NCBI RefSeq assembly: GCF_900167145.1
Contig: NZ_FUWG01000002.1
Span: 186,001 to 250,000, forward strand
Reading direction: 5' to 3'
Source of the DNA: Treponema porcinum
Lineage (GTDB): Bacteria > Spirochaetota > Spirochaetia > Treponematales > Treponemataceae
Length of the DNA: 64,000 nt
Shown piece by piece: positions 8,452-17,149 of this stretch; the stretch's first letter is position 1, and each line of letters starts with the position of its first letter. A program made the position numbers and the translations under genes. Under the pieces are notes generated by a model, which was not told where the DNA came from, did not search any database, and worked only from the letters and a program-made list of their open reading frames with translations.

Positions 8452-9660
8452 ATGGAATATAAATACAATACGATTGAAGAAGCACTGGAAGAACTCCGGG
8501 CAGGAAGGATTATCCTTGTTTCTGATGACCCGGAGCGCGAAAATGAAGGCGATATGATTTGTGCCGCGGAATTTGCCACTCAGGAAAATGTAAACCTTAT
8601 GGCAAGCCACGCAAAAGGTCTTATCTGTACGCCGATGAGCGAAGAACTTGCCCTCAAGCTGGGACTTTATCCTATGGTTGCAGAAAATACTGACAATCAC
8701 GAAACGGCATTCACCGTATCCATAGACCACATTTCCACCACAACAGGCATAAGCGCAGCAGAACGCTCGGTTACCGCCCTAAAATGCGTTGACGATTCTT
8801 CTGTTCCTACGGATTTCCGCCGTCCGGGTCATATGTTTCCGTTAATTGCAAAAAAAGGCGGAGTCCTTGTGCGCAACGGACACACGGAAGCAACTGTTGA
8901 TTTGTGCCGCCTTGCCGGACTGAAGCAGTGCGGTTTGTGCTGTGAAATTATGGACGACGATGGAACTATGATGCGCACACCGAAACTATGGGAAGTTGCA
9001 AAAAAATATAACTTCAAATTCATAACAATAAAAGATTTGCAGGATTACTGCCGCATCCACGAAAAGCACGTATCGCAGGAAGCAAAGGCAAAACTCCCTA
9101 CAGAATGCGGCGAATTCGACATTTACGGCTACGTAAACGACATCACCGGAGAACATCACGTTGCGCTTGTAAAAGGCGACATCGGAGACGGTGAAAACGT
9201 ACTATGCCGCGTTCATTCAGAATGCCTTACAGGTGATGTGTTCGGCTCACAGCGCTGCGACTGCGGTCCTCAGCTAAAAGCCGCAATGCAGAAAATTCAA
9301 AATGAAGGGCGCGGAATAATTCTGTATATGCGTCAGGAAGGACGCGGAATAGGACTTATCAACAAACTAAAGGCGTATATGCTTCAGGAAGAAGGCTATG
9401 ACACGGTAGAAGCAAACGTAAAGCTTGGATTTAAGCCGGACTTGCGCGAATACTGGATAGGAGCGCAGATTTTGCGCGATTTAGGCGTAAAAAGCCTTCA
9501 TCTGCTTACAAACAATCCGGGAAAGGTATACGGACTGGACGGCTTCGGACTGAAAGTTACAGAACGAATACCAATTGAAATACCGGCTCAAAAGTATGAT
9601 TCATTCTATCTTAAAACAAAGCGCGATAAAATGGGTCATCTTTTTACCGAAAAAATATAA
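8452..9660 (+). CDS. ribBA: Bifunctional 3,4-dihydroxy-2-butanone-4-phosphate synthase / GTP cyclohydrolase II
   Basis: The 402-residue protein joins two enzymes. The N-terminal RibB domain has '[14 protein letters not shown]' (acidic metal loop) and '[14 protein letters not shown]'. The C-terminal RibA domain, from about residue 205, has '[23 protein letters not shown]' (zinc cysteines) and 'RQEGRGIGL'. Together they supply both precursors of riboflavin, from ribulose-5-phosphate and from GTP. I chose the ATG at 8452 because GGAGG lies 5 nt before it; the in-frame ATG at 8440 is part of the repeat and would overlap that SD. It is followed by ribH after 48 nt. Confidence 0.96.
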   Translation: MEYKYNTIEEALEELRAGRIILVSDDPERENEGDMICAAEFATQENVNLMASHAKGLICTPMSEELALKLGLYPMVAENTDNHETAFTVSIDHISTTTGISAAERSVTALKCVDDSSVPTDFRRPGHMFPLIAKKGGVLVRNGHTEATVDLCRLAGLKQCGLCCEIMDDDGTMMRTPKLWEVAKKYNFKFITIKDLQDYCRIHEKHVSQEAKAKLPTECGEFDIYGYVNDITGEHHVALVKGDIGDGENVLCRVHSECLTGDVFGSQRCDCGPQLKAAMQKIQNEGRGIILYMRQEGRGIGLINKLKAYMLQEEGYDTVEANVKLGFKPDLREYWIGAQILRDLGVKSLHLLTNNPGKVYGLDGFGLKVTERIPIEIPAQKYDSFYLKTKRDKMGHLFTEKI

Positions 9661-9708
9661 CTGAATTATCAGAGTTAAATTTCAAACTTAATAAATTGGG
9701 AGAAAAAA

Positions 9709-10173
9709 ATGAACACTATTGAAGGAAATCTTGTAGCTCCAAAAGGAATGAAAGTCGGAATCATTGCGTCACGTTTCAATGAAATCATCGTAAACAAACT
9801 GCTTGGTGGTGCAGTCGACGGTCTTGTCCGGCACGGCGTAAAAGAAGAAAACATTACTTCTGTCTGGGTACCAGGCGCATTTGAAATTCCTGTCATTGCA
9901 GATAAAATGGCTGCAAGCGGAAAATACGATGCAGTAATCGCTGTTGGTGCAGTAATACGCGGTTCTACAACCCACTACGATTATGTCTGCTCGGAAGTTT
10001 CAAAAGGAATTGCACAGGCAAGTATGAAAAACGGAGTTCCTGTTATGTTCGGCGTAATTACTACTGAAAACATCGAACAGGCAATCGAACGCGCCGGTTC
10101 AAAGTCAGGAAACAAAGGATACGACTGTGCGCTCGGCGCAATCGAAATGGTAAACGTTATAAAACAGCTGTAG
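9709..10173 (+). CDS. ribH: 6,7-dimethyl-8-ribityllumazine synthase
   Basis: The 154-residue length is normal for lumazine synthase. Active-site blocks are visible: '[13 protein letters not shown]', 'VPGAFEIP', '[19 protein letters not shown]' (with the catalytic His) and '[19 protein letters not shown]'. It condenses the RibA/RibD-derived pyrimidine with dihydroxybutanone phosphate; the product goes to RibE. A good SD (GGGAG) precedes the ATG. It is the last gene of the rib cluster, and its stop lies 2 nt from the end of the convergent radical SAM gene, where a weak AAAGG/CCTTT hairpin may act in both directions. Confidence 0.96.
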   Translation: MNTIEGNLVAPKGMKVGIIASRFNEIIVNKLLGGAVDGLVRHGVKEENITSVWVPGAFEIPVIADKMAASGKYDAVIAVGAVIRGSTTHYDYVCSEVSKGIAQASMKNGVPVMFGVITTENIEQAIERAGSKSGNKGYDCALGAIEMVNVIKQL

Positions 10174-10175
10174 TT

Positions 10176-12449
10176 CTATAAAAGGGCGCAAAGTCCTTTT
10201 CCGCGCAGCTGAAAGAAAAGCGCCTTTCCCAAAGAGGAAAGAACCGTCGCCGCAGAAAACGCTTCTGAACTGTCAGAAAAACGCTCTGCGGCTATTTTTT
10301 TTAGAAAAGAAACGACAAAATCAGCTTTTCCGCAATCTGCGCCAGGCTCAGACTCGGCGTAAAAAAGCTCGCCCATATACGACCAGCAGAGCCGGAAACT
10401 GTTTTTTGCAGGAAGAACAACAGGCGTTCCACCAATCCACACAAATTTTGCACGGCTATCAGGAACGGTACTGAAAGCCGCATCGCGTTTTTTTTCATAC
10501 AGCGTAATCAGGCGTTCTACATAATCAGCAGGAACAGACGGCGATGGCATTTTGAATGGAAAATAAGTTTCTACCTTTTTCTTAAGCTTTTCGCCGTGCA
10601 TCCAGCAGTCAAGCGCAAAATTCAGGCTTTCTGCATATTTTTCCGAACGGTTTTCGCCTGCAAACGAAAGAGCATTTTCCGCAAACTGCCCTTCTTTCAG
10701 CGGAAGTGGTTTTAAATCCGTGTGTTTTCCTTCCGTCCATTCGCGGTAAACTGTTGAATGGAGCGTAAGCGAAAATTTATGCCAGAACGCAGAATCCAAA
10801 AGTCCTGCCTCAAAAAGCTGGCGCAGCGTTTCCATAGAATCAATCAAATCCTGTTCCGTCTGATTCCAGAAGCCAAAAATCATATACGAATGAACTAAAA
10901 TTCCTGCTTCCTTGAACGCACAGCAGGCAGAAACGATGTGCTCAAGACTCGTGCCTTTGTTCACCGAATTAAGTCCGTTTCCTGTCGCAATTTCAATTCC
11001 GCCGGAAACAGCCGTAAGTCCGCCGTACGAAAGCAAATCTGCCATATCGCGTGAAAAAGTTTTTTCAAACCGGATGTTTCCCCACCAGGTAAGGCGTTTT
11101 TTTTCCGCACCAGTCAGCGGCACGGCGCAATTTTTAAGCGCGAAAAGCTGCATTCCTGCCGGCGGACACGCTTCGTCTACAAAATGAATTCCGTAAACGC
11201 CTGTCTTTTCCGCCTGATTATGAAGTCCGTTGTACAAAGCAGAAATATCGGTGGAACAATAGCCTTTTACATAGTCAAGCGACGTATCGCAGAACGCGCA
11301 GCGGTGCCAGTAACAGCCGTATGCCATATACGCCTTAAGCCAGGCGCCGTCATTCCATATCCGGTGCATAGGATTTGTATCGTCGGCAAGGCGCGGATAT
11401 AAATCAAAATCTATTCCCGAAAAATCAGGAATGATTTTTTTTATATACGATTTTTCGCGCATCTCAAGACGCTCAGAATGATGGAGCGGCTCAATCACCA
11501 AACCGTTAAAACGGTACTTGATTTTATAAAGCTGCTTTCCGTTAAGCGCGCAGTCATTTTCAAAAAAATCAACGTAACTTCCGTAACCTTTGTCGTAGCT
11601 CAATATATCGCAGAAATCAAAGAGGCTCGCTTCCTTTACTGTCCGTAGTTCCGTATTAACGTAGCCGCCGCCAAACGAAACAATCGCCTTGTTACCGAAC
11701 TGCACGCGTATTTCCTTTGCCGTAAAAAGTGCCGCCTCAAACGTTCCCGGAAAAGGAATTGATATGCAGAACAGCGCCCGTCCGCCTAAAAAAGGACGCA
11801 GTTTTTCCTGAAGAAGCGGCTTGTAAAAATCGTTCAATACAGGGGAAGAAAGACCTGCCACCGCCTGAGAAAAATCCGCCGTACTTACCGCAAGATGCTC
11901 CGCATATCTTATCAATGAAAAACTTTCGTCATAAACGACCGAAATATAGTCGGCTAAATCCGCAAGGGCAAGGCTTGCAAGAATCTGACTGTCATCAGCC
12001 GTAACATCACGGTTCAGACCGCTAAGATACTGCTCCATACGATTTCCGCGCGGTGAATGTGCGGAGCGTACGAATTCGTGCACGAACTCCCTGCCAGAAA
12101 CATTTTTACTGCGGCAGACAATCGCAATAACAGTATCTATCCACCGGCACCAGTTTTCCGCTGACGAAACAAATCTCCGCAACTGGAATGCCGAACTGTC
12201 ATCGCCGTTTCGCTCAAAAAAATCAGCTTTTTTAAGGGCAAGAAACGCCGTCTTTTTAAAAATAAATTCCAGTCCCGCCCGGCAGAAAATACGGTGGAAA
12301 AGCGCATTGCTTAAATCAAGCCATTCCACCGCACCTTCTGTTTTTGTTTCCTCATAAAGTGCAGTAAAAAACGCGCGCAAATAAGCACCCGACGGATACG
12401 GCGTATTCAACTGTACAAGAGGAGGCTGGATAATTACGGTATTAAGCAT
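10176..12449 (-). CDS. B12-binding-type radical SAM protein with atypical cysteine spacing
   Basis: The 757-residue protein starts like B12-binding-domain radical SAM enzymes ('VIIQPPLVQLNTPYPSGAYLRAFF'; later 'CISIPFPGTFEAALFTAKEIR', 'VSFGGGYVNTELR', 'LSYDKGYGS'). A radical SAM core from about residue 370 has 'YGCYWHRCAFCDTS', then 'IHFVDEACPP' and 'SGGIEIATGNGL'. The cysteines read C-x4-C-x2-C, whereas the usual spacing is C-x3-C-x2-C; I checked this against the bases. Related enzymes methylate or rearrange inert carbons, but the substrate cannot be told. The gene ends next to ribH and follows the HDOD gene after 14 nt on the same strand, so co-transcription is likely. Confidence 0.82.
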   Translation of the reverse strand: MLNTVIIQPPLVQLNTPYPSGAYLRAFFTALYEETKTEGAVEWLDLSNALFHRIFCRAGLEFIFKKTAFLALKKADFFERNGDDSSAFQLRRFVSSAENWCRWIDTVIAIVCRSKNVSGREFVHEFVRSAHSPRGNRMEQYLSGLNRDVTADDSQILASLALADLADYISVVYDESFSLIRYAEHLAVSTADFSQAVAGLSSPVLNDFYKPLLQEKLRPFLGGRALFCISIPFPGTFEAALFTAKEIRVQFGNKAIVSFGGGYVNTELRTVKEASLFDFCDILSYDKGYGSYVDFFENDCALNGKQLYKIKYRFNGLVIEPLHHSERLEMREKSYIKKIIPDFSGIDFDLYPRLADDTNPMHRIWNDGAWLKAYMAYGCYWHRCAFCDTSLDYVKGYCSTDISALYNGLHNQAEKTGVYGIHFVDEACPPAGMQLFALKNCAVPLTGAEKKRLTWWGNIRFEKTFSRDMADLLSYGGLTAVSGGIEIATGNGLNSVNKGTSLEHIVSACCAFKEAGILVHSYMIFGFWNQTEQDLIDSMETLRQLFEAGLLDSAFWHKFSLTLHSTVYREWTEGKHTDLKPLPLKEGQFAENALSFAGENRSEKYAESLNFALDCWMHGEKLKKKVETYFPFKMPSPSVPADYVERLITLYEKKRDAAFSTVPDSRAKFVWIGGTPVVLPAKNSFRLCWSYMGELFYAESEPGADCGKADFVVSFLKKIAAERFSDSSEAFSAATVLSSLGKALFFQLRGKGLCALL

Positions 12450-12463
12450 ACGGCTTCCTGCTT

Positions 12464-13957
12464 TTAGAACGTTATGCTGTCATAGCCGGACTTCAGTTTT
12501 TCAATTACTTCGTCAAACTGTTTCTGCGAAGAAAATTTGAAGTACGCAAGAATATCTTTATCTATCTGGTAATAGTCAATTTCCTGTGAAATATAATGAA
12601 CCATAATGTCCGCAAGGAAAATAATCTTTACAAGAACGGCAGAAGCTTCCGGTGCAGCGGAAGGCGTATGATGATACCGAACAACATCAACGATTTCCTG
12701 AGGGAAATTCCATTTTTCCGCAATCCGTGCACCAAGTTCCGCGTGGTTTACTCCAGAAAGCAGTTTTTCAAAAATATTGATATCTATTCCCTTCTTTGAA
12801 CAAATATCCTTTACTTTTTCAAGATACGACGGATGAATTCCCTCGAACAAAATCCGTCCCATATCGTGCATAAGACCGCAGACATAAGAATCTCCGACAA
12901 GTTCTTTATCTGACGGAAAATAATTTTTTGCAATGTTATACGAAATGAACGCAACCCTGTACGCGTGGAGCCAAAGGATTTCTGCATTTCCCGGAAGTTT
13001 GGAAAGAACCTGCGCAGAACCTAAATAAAAAAGAAGCTTTTTTATTCCGTCAAAACCTATAAGTTTTACGGCATCAGTAACGTTTCCGCATTTATTTGAA
13101 AGTCCGAACGCAGAAGAGTTTGCAAGTTTCAGAATTTCACCGGTGATGGAAACGTCCTGCGAAATAAGCATTGCTATATCACTGATGTTTGAATCCGGAT
13201 TATCAAGCATTCCCCTTAATTTTATAATGTTGCGCGGAAACTGAGGCAGATCGTTTATAGTTTTTTCCAGTTCTTTTGAAATGACAGAAACTTCATTCGC
13301 AAATTCCTTGTTCATCGGAAGAAGAATTTGCGTCTTTGTTACGCCGTTTTCGCAGAATGTGTTAAAATTATCTTCTGACATTCCGAGTTTTCTAAGCATA
13401 AGAATCATTATTACAAGACCAAGACCGGCGCCTTCCGAATCGTCAAGAACCTGATTTATCGTATCTTCCACAGAAGTATACTGCTGCGCCCGGCACAGCT
13501 TGTCGTGAATGCGCTTGAATTCAAAATAGGTAAGTTCCGAATTGTTGTCGACTTCCATAAGAATCATACCGTTCTTCACCTGAAGGACAAGCTTTACATA
13601 CAGTCCGGCTTCCTTTTGCTTTGCAAGATAAAAAGAAATATTCCCAAGCGTATCTGATTTAAAAGTCTTCATTCCTTCTTCATAATCAGAAAGTTTGTTT
13701 ATATCAAGATTTTTTTCCTTAAAATAAATGCGCTTTGTATTCGCTTTTTTTGCATTTGTAACGAGCTCGTTCTGACAGTAAATCAGATACTGAATCATAT
13801 ATTCCTGATGCAGTTCCTTAAAAAAAGTGGTAAGTACTGCATTCATATAAAGCTCCATTCTGTGCGGCAATGTATACGTTGTTATAGTTAACGGAGCTTC
13901 TGCGTTTATTGCCATTCTTATTTTGGCAACGTCTACTACTGGTAAATTCTCATTCAT
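12464..13957 (-). CDS. Histidine-kinase-type ATPase domain fused to HDOD domain
   Basis: The 497-residue protein has two parts. Residues ~30-215 look like a HATPase_c domain: an N-box 'YCQNELVTNAKKA', a central region with hydrophobic beta strands, and a G-box 'GAGLGLVI'. No phosphoacceptor His motif of a classical kinase is evident. Residues ~230-440 form an HDOD domain ('LPQFPRNIIKLRGML', 'LANSSAFGLSNKCGNVTDAVKLIG'), with 'GLMHDMGRILFEG' resembling the HD signature and 'HAELGARIAEKWNFP'. HDOD proteins serve bacterial signalling, often linked to chemotaxis, c-di-GMP or stress. The pairing suggests an ATP-dependent signalling or anti-sigma-like module. It is co-directional with the radical SAM gene. 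Confidence 0.8.
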   Translation of the reverse strand: MNENLPVVDVAKIRMAINAEAPLTITTYTLPHRMELYMNAVLTTFFKELHQEYMIQYLIYCQNELVTNAKKANTKRIYFKEKNLDINKLSDYEEGMKTFKSDTLGNISFYLAKQKEAGLYVKLVLQVKNGMILMEVDNNSELTYFEFKRIHDKLCRAQQYTSVEDTINQVLDDSEGAGLGLVIMILMLRKLGMSEDNFNTFCENGVTKTQILLPMNKEFANEVSVISKELEKTINDLPQFPRNIIKLRGMLDNPDSNISDIAMLISQDVSITGEILKLANSSAFGLSNKCGNVTDAVKLIGFDGIKKLLFYLGSAQVLSKLPGNAEILWLHAYRVAFISYNIAKNYFPSDKELVGDSYVCGLMHDMGRILFEGIHPSYLEKVKDICSKKGIDINIFEKLLSGVNHAELGARIAEKWNFPQEIVDVVRYHHTPSAAPEASAVLVKIIFLADIMVHYISQEIDYYQIDKDILAYFKFSSQKQFDEVIEKLKSGYDSITF

Positions 13958-14047
13958 AACGATATACCCAAGATTTCATATATTATATCAACATTTTTTA
14001 AATTCATCAAATAAAAGAAAGCATTGCAGCAAATTCTTCGTATTTTT

Positions 14048-15043
14048 TTATGACGTAGTATGAATCCAGGTAAGTTCGTGCTTGTTGTAATTTAAATGGA
14101 CTATCCTGCTTCCCGGAATATCCGCAAACTTTTTTATAATGCTCCAGTCGGTTTCTCCCTGCATTTTTATCGTACAAATCATATTTTTTACAAGACCGCT
14201 TTCAAGCCATTCGCAGACCCATTTGTACAATCGCTCTGGATAACATATTACATCGCTAAAAACCCAGTCACAACGTCCGACTTCTGAAGGCTTTAAGGTA
14301 AACGCATCGTGCGCCTGAAACTTTACGAGTGGATTTTGCATAAGTTCCGGAGAAAGTTCCGCGCGGTCAACTGCGTACACAGAAGCGCCAAGATTTACAA
14401 GAACCCACGTCCACCCTCCCGGACACGCTCCGGCCTCAAAACAGCGTTCTCCTTCCTTAGGAAGCGCAGTTCCGTTCAAAAGCTGAGCCATCGTAAGGCT
14501 TTCCTGTATTTTAAGATACGCGCGGCTCGGCGGATTTTCGTGATCTTCCTCAAATACAATCTGCCCTGCAGGAAGTGAACTGGACGTATGCGCAGAAGCA
14601 ATCATCTTTTTTTCATCTATAAGCGTATAAAGCCCTATCGGAGAATTCGGTATTCGCGCCGGAAACTTCCGCACCTTCAAATTAACGTACGGCAGCTTTT
14701 CCTGAATTAAATTTGCACGGCGGAAAAACTGATACTGATACGGCGCCCAGTTCCTCTGAACAGACTTTAGGGAAGATGCCGCCTCGCCTATTGAGTTAAA
14801 ATGTATGATTTTCGGCTCAAGCATTACCGTCCGCGCCCAATACGGAATGTCATTCAGATTTTTGATGGAAGAAACAGGAAAGTCCTCGAAATAAAGCAAA
14901 TCGCCGTATATCGCAGAAGGTTTTGAATTAAAATTAAGCCTGCCGCGCAATTCAGAAAGAAGCATTCCCTGCATTTCCGGGAATGATAAAAAAGCAGCAC
15001 CTTTCAGATTTTCTGTTTTTATTTCCGACGTATGTTCGTTCAT
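14048..15043 (-). CDS. RlmM-like 23S rRNA 2'-O-methyltransferase
   Basis: The Rossmann SAM motif 'CFEAGACPGGWTWVLVNLGA' is followed by 'VYAVDRAELSP' and 'CDWVFSDVICYPERL', and near the end by 'MICTIKMQGETDW', a typical K of the K-D-K-E methyltransferase tetrad. This pattern matches RlmM (YgdE), which methylates the 2'-OH of C2498 in E. coli 23S rRNA. The N-terminal third would carry the THUMP-like part. The frame is open up to 15202, but that overlaps the PilZ gene. The ATG at 15043 (331 residues) lies 7 nt after the PilZ stop and is preferred. No strong SD is visible, so translation may be coupled to PilZ. Confidence 0.78.
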   Translation of the reverse strand: MNEHTSEIKTENLKGAAFLSFPEMQGMLLSELRGRLNFNSKPSAIYGDLLYFEDFPVSSIKNLNDIPYWARTVMLEPKIIHFNSIGEAASSLKSVQRNWAPYQYQFFRRANLIQEKLPYVNLKVRKFPARIPNSPIGLYTLIDEKKMIASAHTSSSLPAGQIVFEEDHENPPSRAYLKIQESLTMAQLLNGTALPKEGERCFEAGACPGGWTWVLVNLGASVYAVDRAELSPELMQNPLVKFQAHDAFTLKPSEVGRCDWVFSDVICYPERLYKWVCEWLESGLVKNMICTIKMQGETDWSIIKKFADIPGSRIVHLNYNKHELTWIHTTS

Positions 15044-15050
15044 TTTATGA

Positions 15051-15434
15051 CTAGATAAACTGACAGCTTGAACTGTTGATTTCGCTTCCAAAATCTTCGC
15101 TTTTTGCTTCAAGACCGAGCTTTTCAATATATTCAACAAGCCGTGGATATTCTTTTGACGGAAGGATTTTAAAGCCGATTTCCGTACAGCCGTTTTCTTC
15201 ACGTACCCATTGAGGATGACAAATTAACTGCAAACTTCCTTCAGAAGCATTTCGGGCAAAAGTCATTTTTATTTCATAATCGTTATCAAGGTCGACGACA
15301 ACCGGAAAATTGTAGTGAACTTTGCAACCTTCCCGGCTGACATTATCCAGAATTCCGGAAAGCGGACACAATTCTGACGATTCAACTCTGCCAATATCAT
15401 CAAAACGCTCAAAAAGGCGTGTTTCTGAACTCAT
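15051..15434 (-). CDS. PilZ-domain c-di-GMP-binding protein
   Basis: This is a 127-residue single-domain protein. The N-terminal 'RLFERFDD' carries the RxxxR motif and 'LDNVSREGCKV' carries the (D/N)xSxxG motif. Together these make the PilZ c-di-GMP pocket, and the rest predicts a small beta barrel ('EIKMTFARNASEGSLQLICHPQWV'). PilZ proteins act as c-di-GMP receptors that change motility or surface behaviour, and treponemes use this system. It sits just upstream of the RlmM-like gene and downstream of nothing on its strand, so it is the first gene of the minus-strand set ending at ribH, although 90-nt gaps make a single operon uncertain. Confidence 0.85.
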   Translation of the reverse strand: MSSETRLFERFDDIGRVESSELCPLSGILDNVSREGCKVHYNFPVVVDLDNDYEIKMTFARNASEGSLQLICHPQWVREENGCTEIGFKILPSKEYPRLVEYIEKLGLEAKSEDFGSEINSSSCQFI

Positions 15435-15533
15435 AGGGGCACAGTATAAAGGTTTTGAAAAGGTTTATCAACACGCATTGCACCGCGGAAAAAAATCATA
15501 GTACATATCAAAATATTCTGATATATTTTTCTT

Positions 15534-16313
15534 ATGAATATCTGCCTTTTTTCAAAAGATGAAATAGAAAAGCCACTTTCCATAAAGGACGAACGCGGCG
15601 AACATATTATAAAAATCCTTCATAAAAAAGAAGGCGACGTTTTTTCTGCCGGAATTATCGGCGGAATGGCAGGAACGGCATTAATCACAAAAATAACTGC
15701 GGACTCTATAGAATACACATTCACCCCGAAATCCGGCGGAAAGCCTCTCCACCCTCTTACAATGATTATCGGCTTTCCAAGACCAATTCAACTAAAGCGC
15801 CTCCTCCGCGACATCGCTGCTCTGGGCGTATGCACAATCCGCCTTACCGGAACTGAACTTGGCGAAAAATCATACCTTAAGTCTTCGCTTGCAGAACCGA
15901 GTACAGCATATAAAATGCTCCTTGACGGAACCGTTCAGGCAGCAGGAACGCACATTCCGGCGCTTTTTATGCATCAAAATTTAAAAGAATGCCTTGAAAA
16001 AATGGAAGAAGAGCAGGACAAAAACTGTCCGCCGGAACAAAAACCGCTTCTCCTTGCGCTTGACAATGTATGCCCGGAAGAAACGCTTGTTTCCGCACTC
16101 AAAAAATACAATTCGGAAAGTGCAGTAACACCAGCAGACAGAAACGTCATCGCCGCAATCGGAAGCGAACGCGGCTGGACAGACAGCGAACGAACCCTTC
16201 TTGAAAAACACGGCTTCATCCGCTGCGGAATGGGCGAACGCATTATGCGCACCGAAACAGCCGCAACAGTTTCCGCCGCCGTCATTTCCGCAGAGTGCGG
16301 GTGGTTACAATAA
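15534..16313 (+). CDS. rsmE: 16S rRNA m3U1498 methyltransferase
   Basis: The 259-residue length and the C-terminal SPOUT knot ('AAIGSERGWTDSERTLLEKHGF', 'GERIMRTETAATVSA') identify RsmE. The N-terminal PUA-like part includes 'RGEHIIKILHKKEGD', and 'IGFPRPIQLKRLLRDIAALGV' is the family's central motif. RsmE adds N3-methyl to U1498 in the 30S decoding region. An inserted acidic/charged stretch ('KMEEEQDKNCPPEQK') lies in the middle. The gene starts a plus-strand run of rsmE, the HExxH protein, an exported protein and rsmG, with 23 nt to the next start. Confidence 0.93.
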   Translation: MNICLFSKDEIEKPLSIKDERGEHIIKILHKKEGDVFSAGIIGGMAGTALITKITADSIEYTFTPKSGGKPLHPLTMIIGFPRPIQLKRLLRDIAALGVCTIRLTGTELGEKSYLKSSLAEPSTAYKMLLDGTVQAAGTHIPALFMHQNLKECLEKMEEEQDKNCPPEQKPLLLALDNVCPEETLVSALKKYNSESAVTPADRNVIAAIGSERGWTDSERTLLEKHGFIRCGMGERIMRTETAATVSAAVISAECGWLQ

Positions 16314-16336
16314 CAAAAAAAGGATATACTGAGAAT

Positions 16337-17149
16337 ATGGAAAACGCACGCATAAAAGAAATACTGATGGATATAGCCCCAACGGAACTTGATTTTACCG
16401 TTACCCAGACAGGAAAGGAAAGCAAACGGGTAAACGGACTATATTCCCCGGACACGCATGAAATCCTGCTTCATAACAAGAATTTCAAGACGGATAACCA
16501 GCTCATCTACACAGCCGTACACGAATACACCCATCATCTTAATGCAGAAAACCTTTTAAATACTCTCGGAGTAGCAGCCGTATACAATGCAAAAGTTCAT
16601 AATCAGGCATTCTGGGCGCGATTCAACGAACTCATTACAATTGCGGAAGAAAAAGGCTACTACAAGCTTTCAATAGAAGAATCGCCTGAACTTGCAGAAA
16701 TAACGGAAAAAATCAAAAAAGAATATCTTGCAGAAAACGGACGCCTTATGCAGGAATTCGGAAAACTTTTGATGAAAGCGCACGAACTTTGCGAAGCGGC
16801 AAACATCCGCTACGAAGACTATATCGACCGCGTCCTGTGCCTTCCGCGCAATTCAGCAAAGGAAATCCAGAAAGTTGCCGCAGTTCCGGTAAATCCGGCA
16901 ATCGGCTTTGACAATATGAAACTCGTTGCTTCCGTGCATAAAAAGGACGAACGCGCAGAAGTTGAAAAAGAATTTCTGGACGGAAAAAGCCCCGTCGGCG
17001 TACGAGAAATGATGCGCCAGAAAGCAATGGCGGCAAAATCAATTGACCCCAAGCAAAAGCTTGAACGGGAGAAAAGCCGCCTTGAAAAAACAATTCAGCA
17101 GCTTTCAAAACGCCTTGAACTGGTGGAGGAATCGCTTGCAAATTTATAA
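16337..17149 (+). CDS. Putative HExxH zinc metalloprotease-like protein, conserved unknown
   Basis: I do not recognise a named family. The 270-residue protein contains 'AVHEYTHHLNAEN', an HExxH zinc-binding motif in a helical setting, at about residue 62, preceded by 'HEILLHNKNFKTDNQLIYT'. That resembles SprT/ImmA-like gluzincins. The C-terminal third is a charged coiled coil ('KLEREKSRLEKTIQQLSKRLELVEESL'). There is no signal peptide, so it is probably cytoplasmic. I chose the ATG at 16337; the frame is open further up, but that part overlaps the end of rsmE. Its end overlaps the TTG start of the next gene by 14 nt, so the two are probably made together. A protease role is inference from one motif. 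Confidence 0.6.
   Translation: MENARIKEILMDIAPTELDFTVTQTGKESKRVNGLYSPDTHEILLHNKNFKTDNQLIYTAVHEYTHHLNAENLLNTLGVAAVYNAKVHNQAFWARFNELITIAEEKGYYKLSIEESPELAEITEKIKKEYLAENGRLMQEFGKLLMKAHELCEAANIRYEDYIDRVLCLPRNSAKEIQKVAAVPVNPAIGFDNMKLVASVHKKDERAEVEKEFLDGKSPVGVREMMRQKAMAAKSIDPKQKLEREKSRLEKTIQQLSKRLELVEESLANL

Noticed and set aside
10178-10200. Strong terminator between ribH and the radical SAM gene
   Set aside because: The AAAGG/CCTTT stem is short and lies within the radical SAM coding end; too weak to list as a feature.
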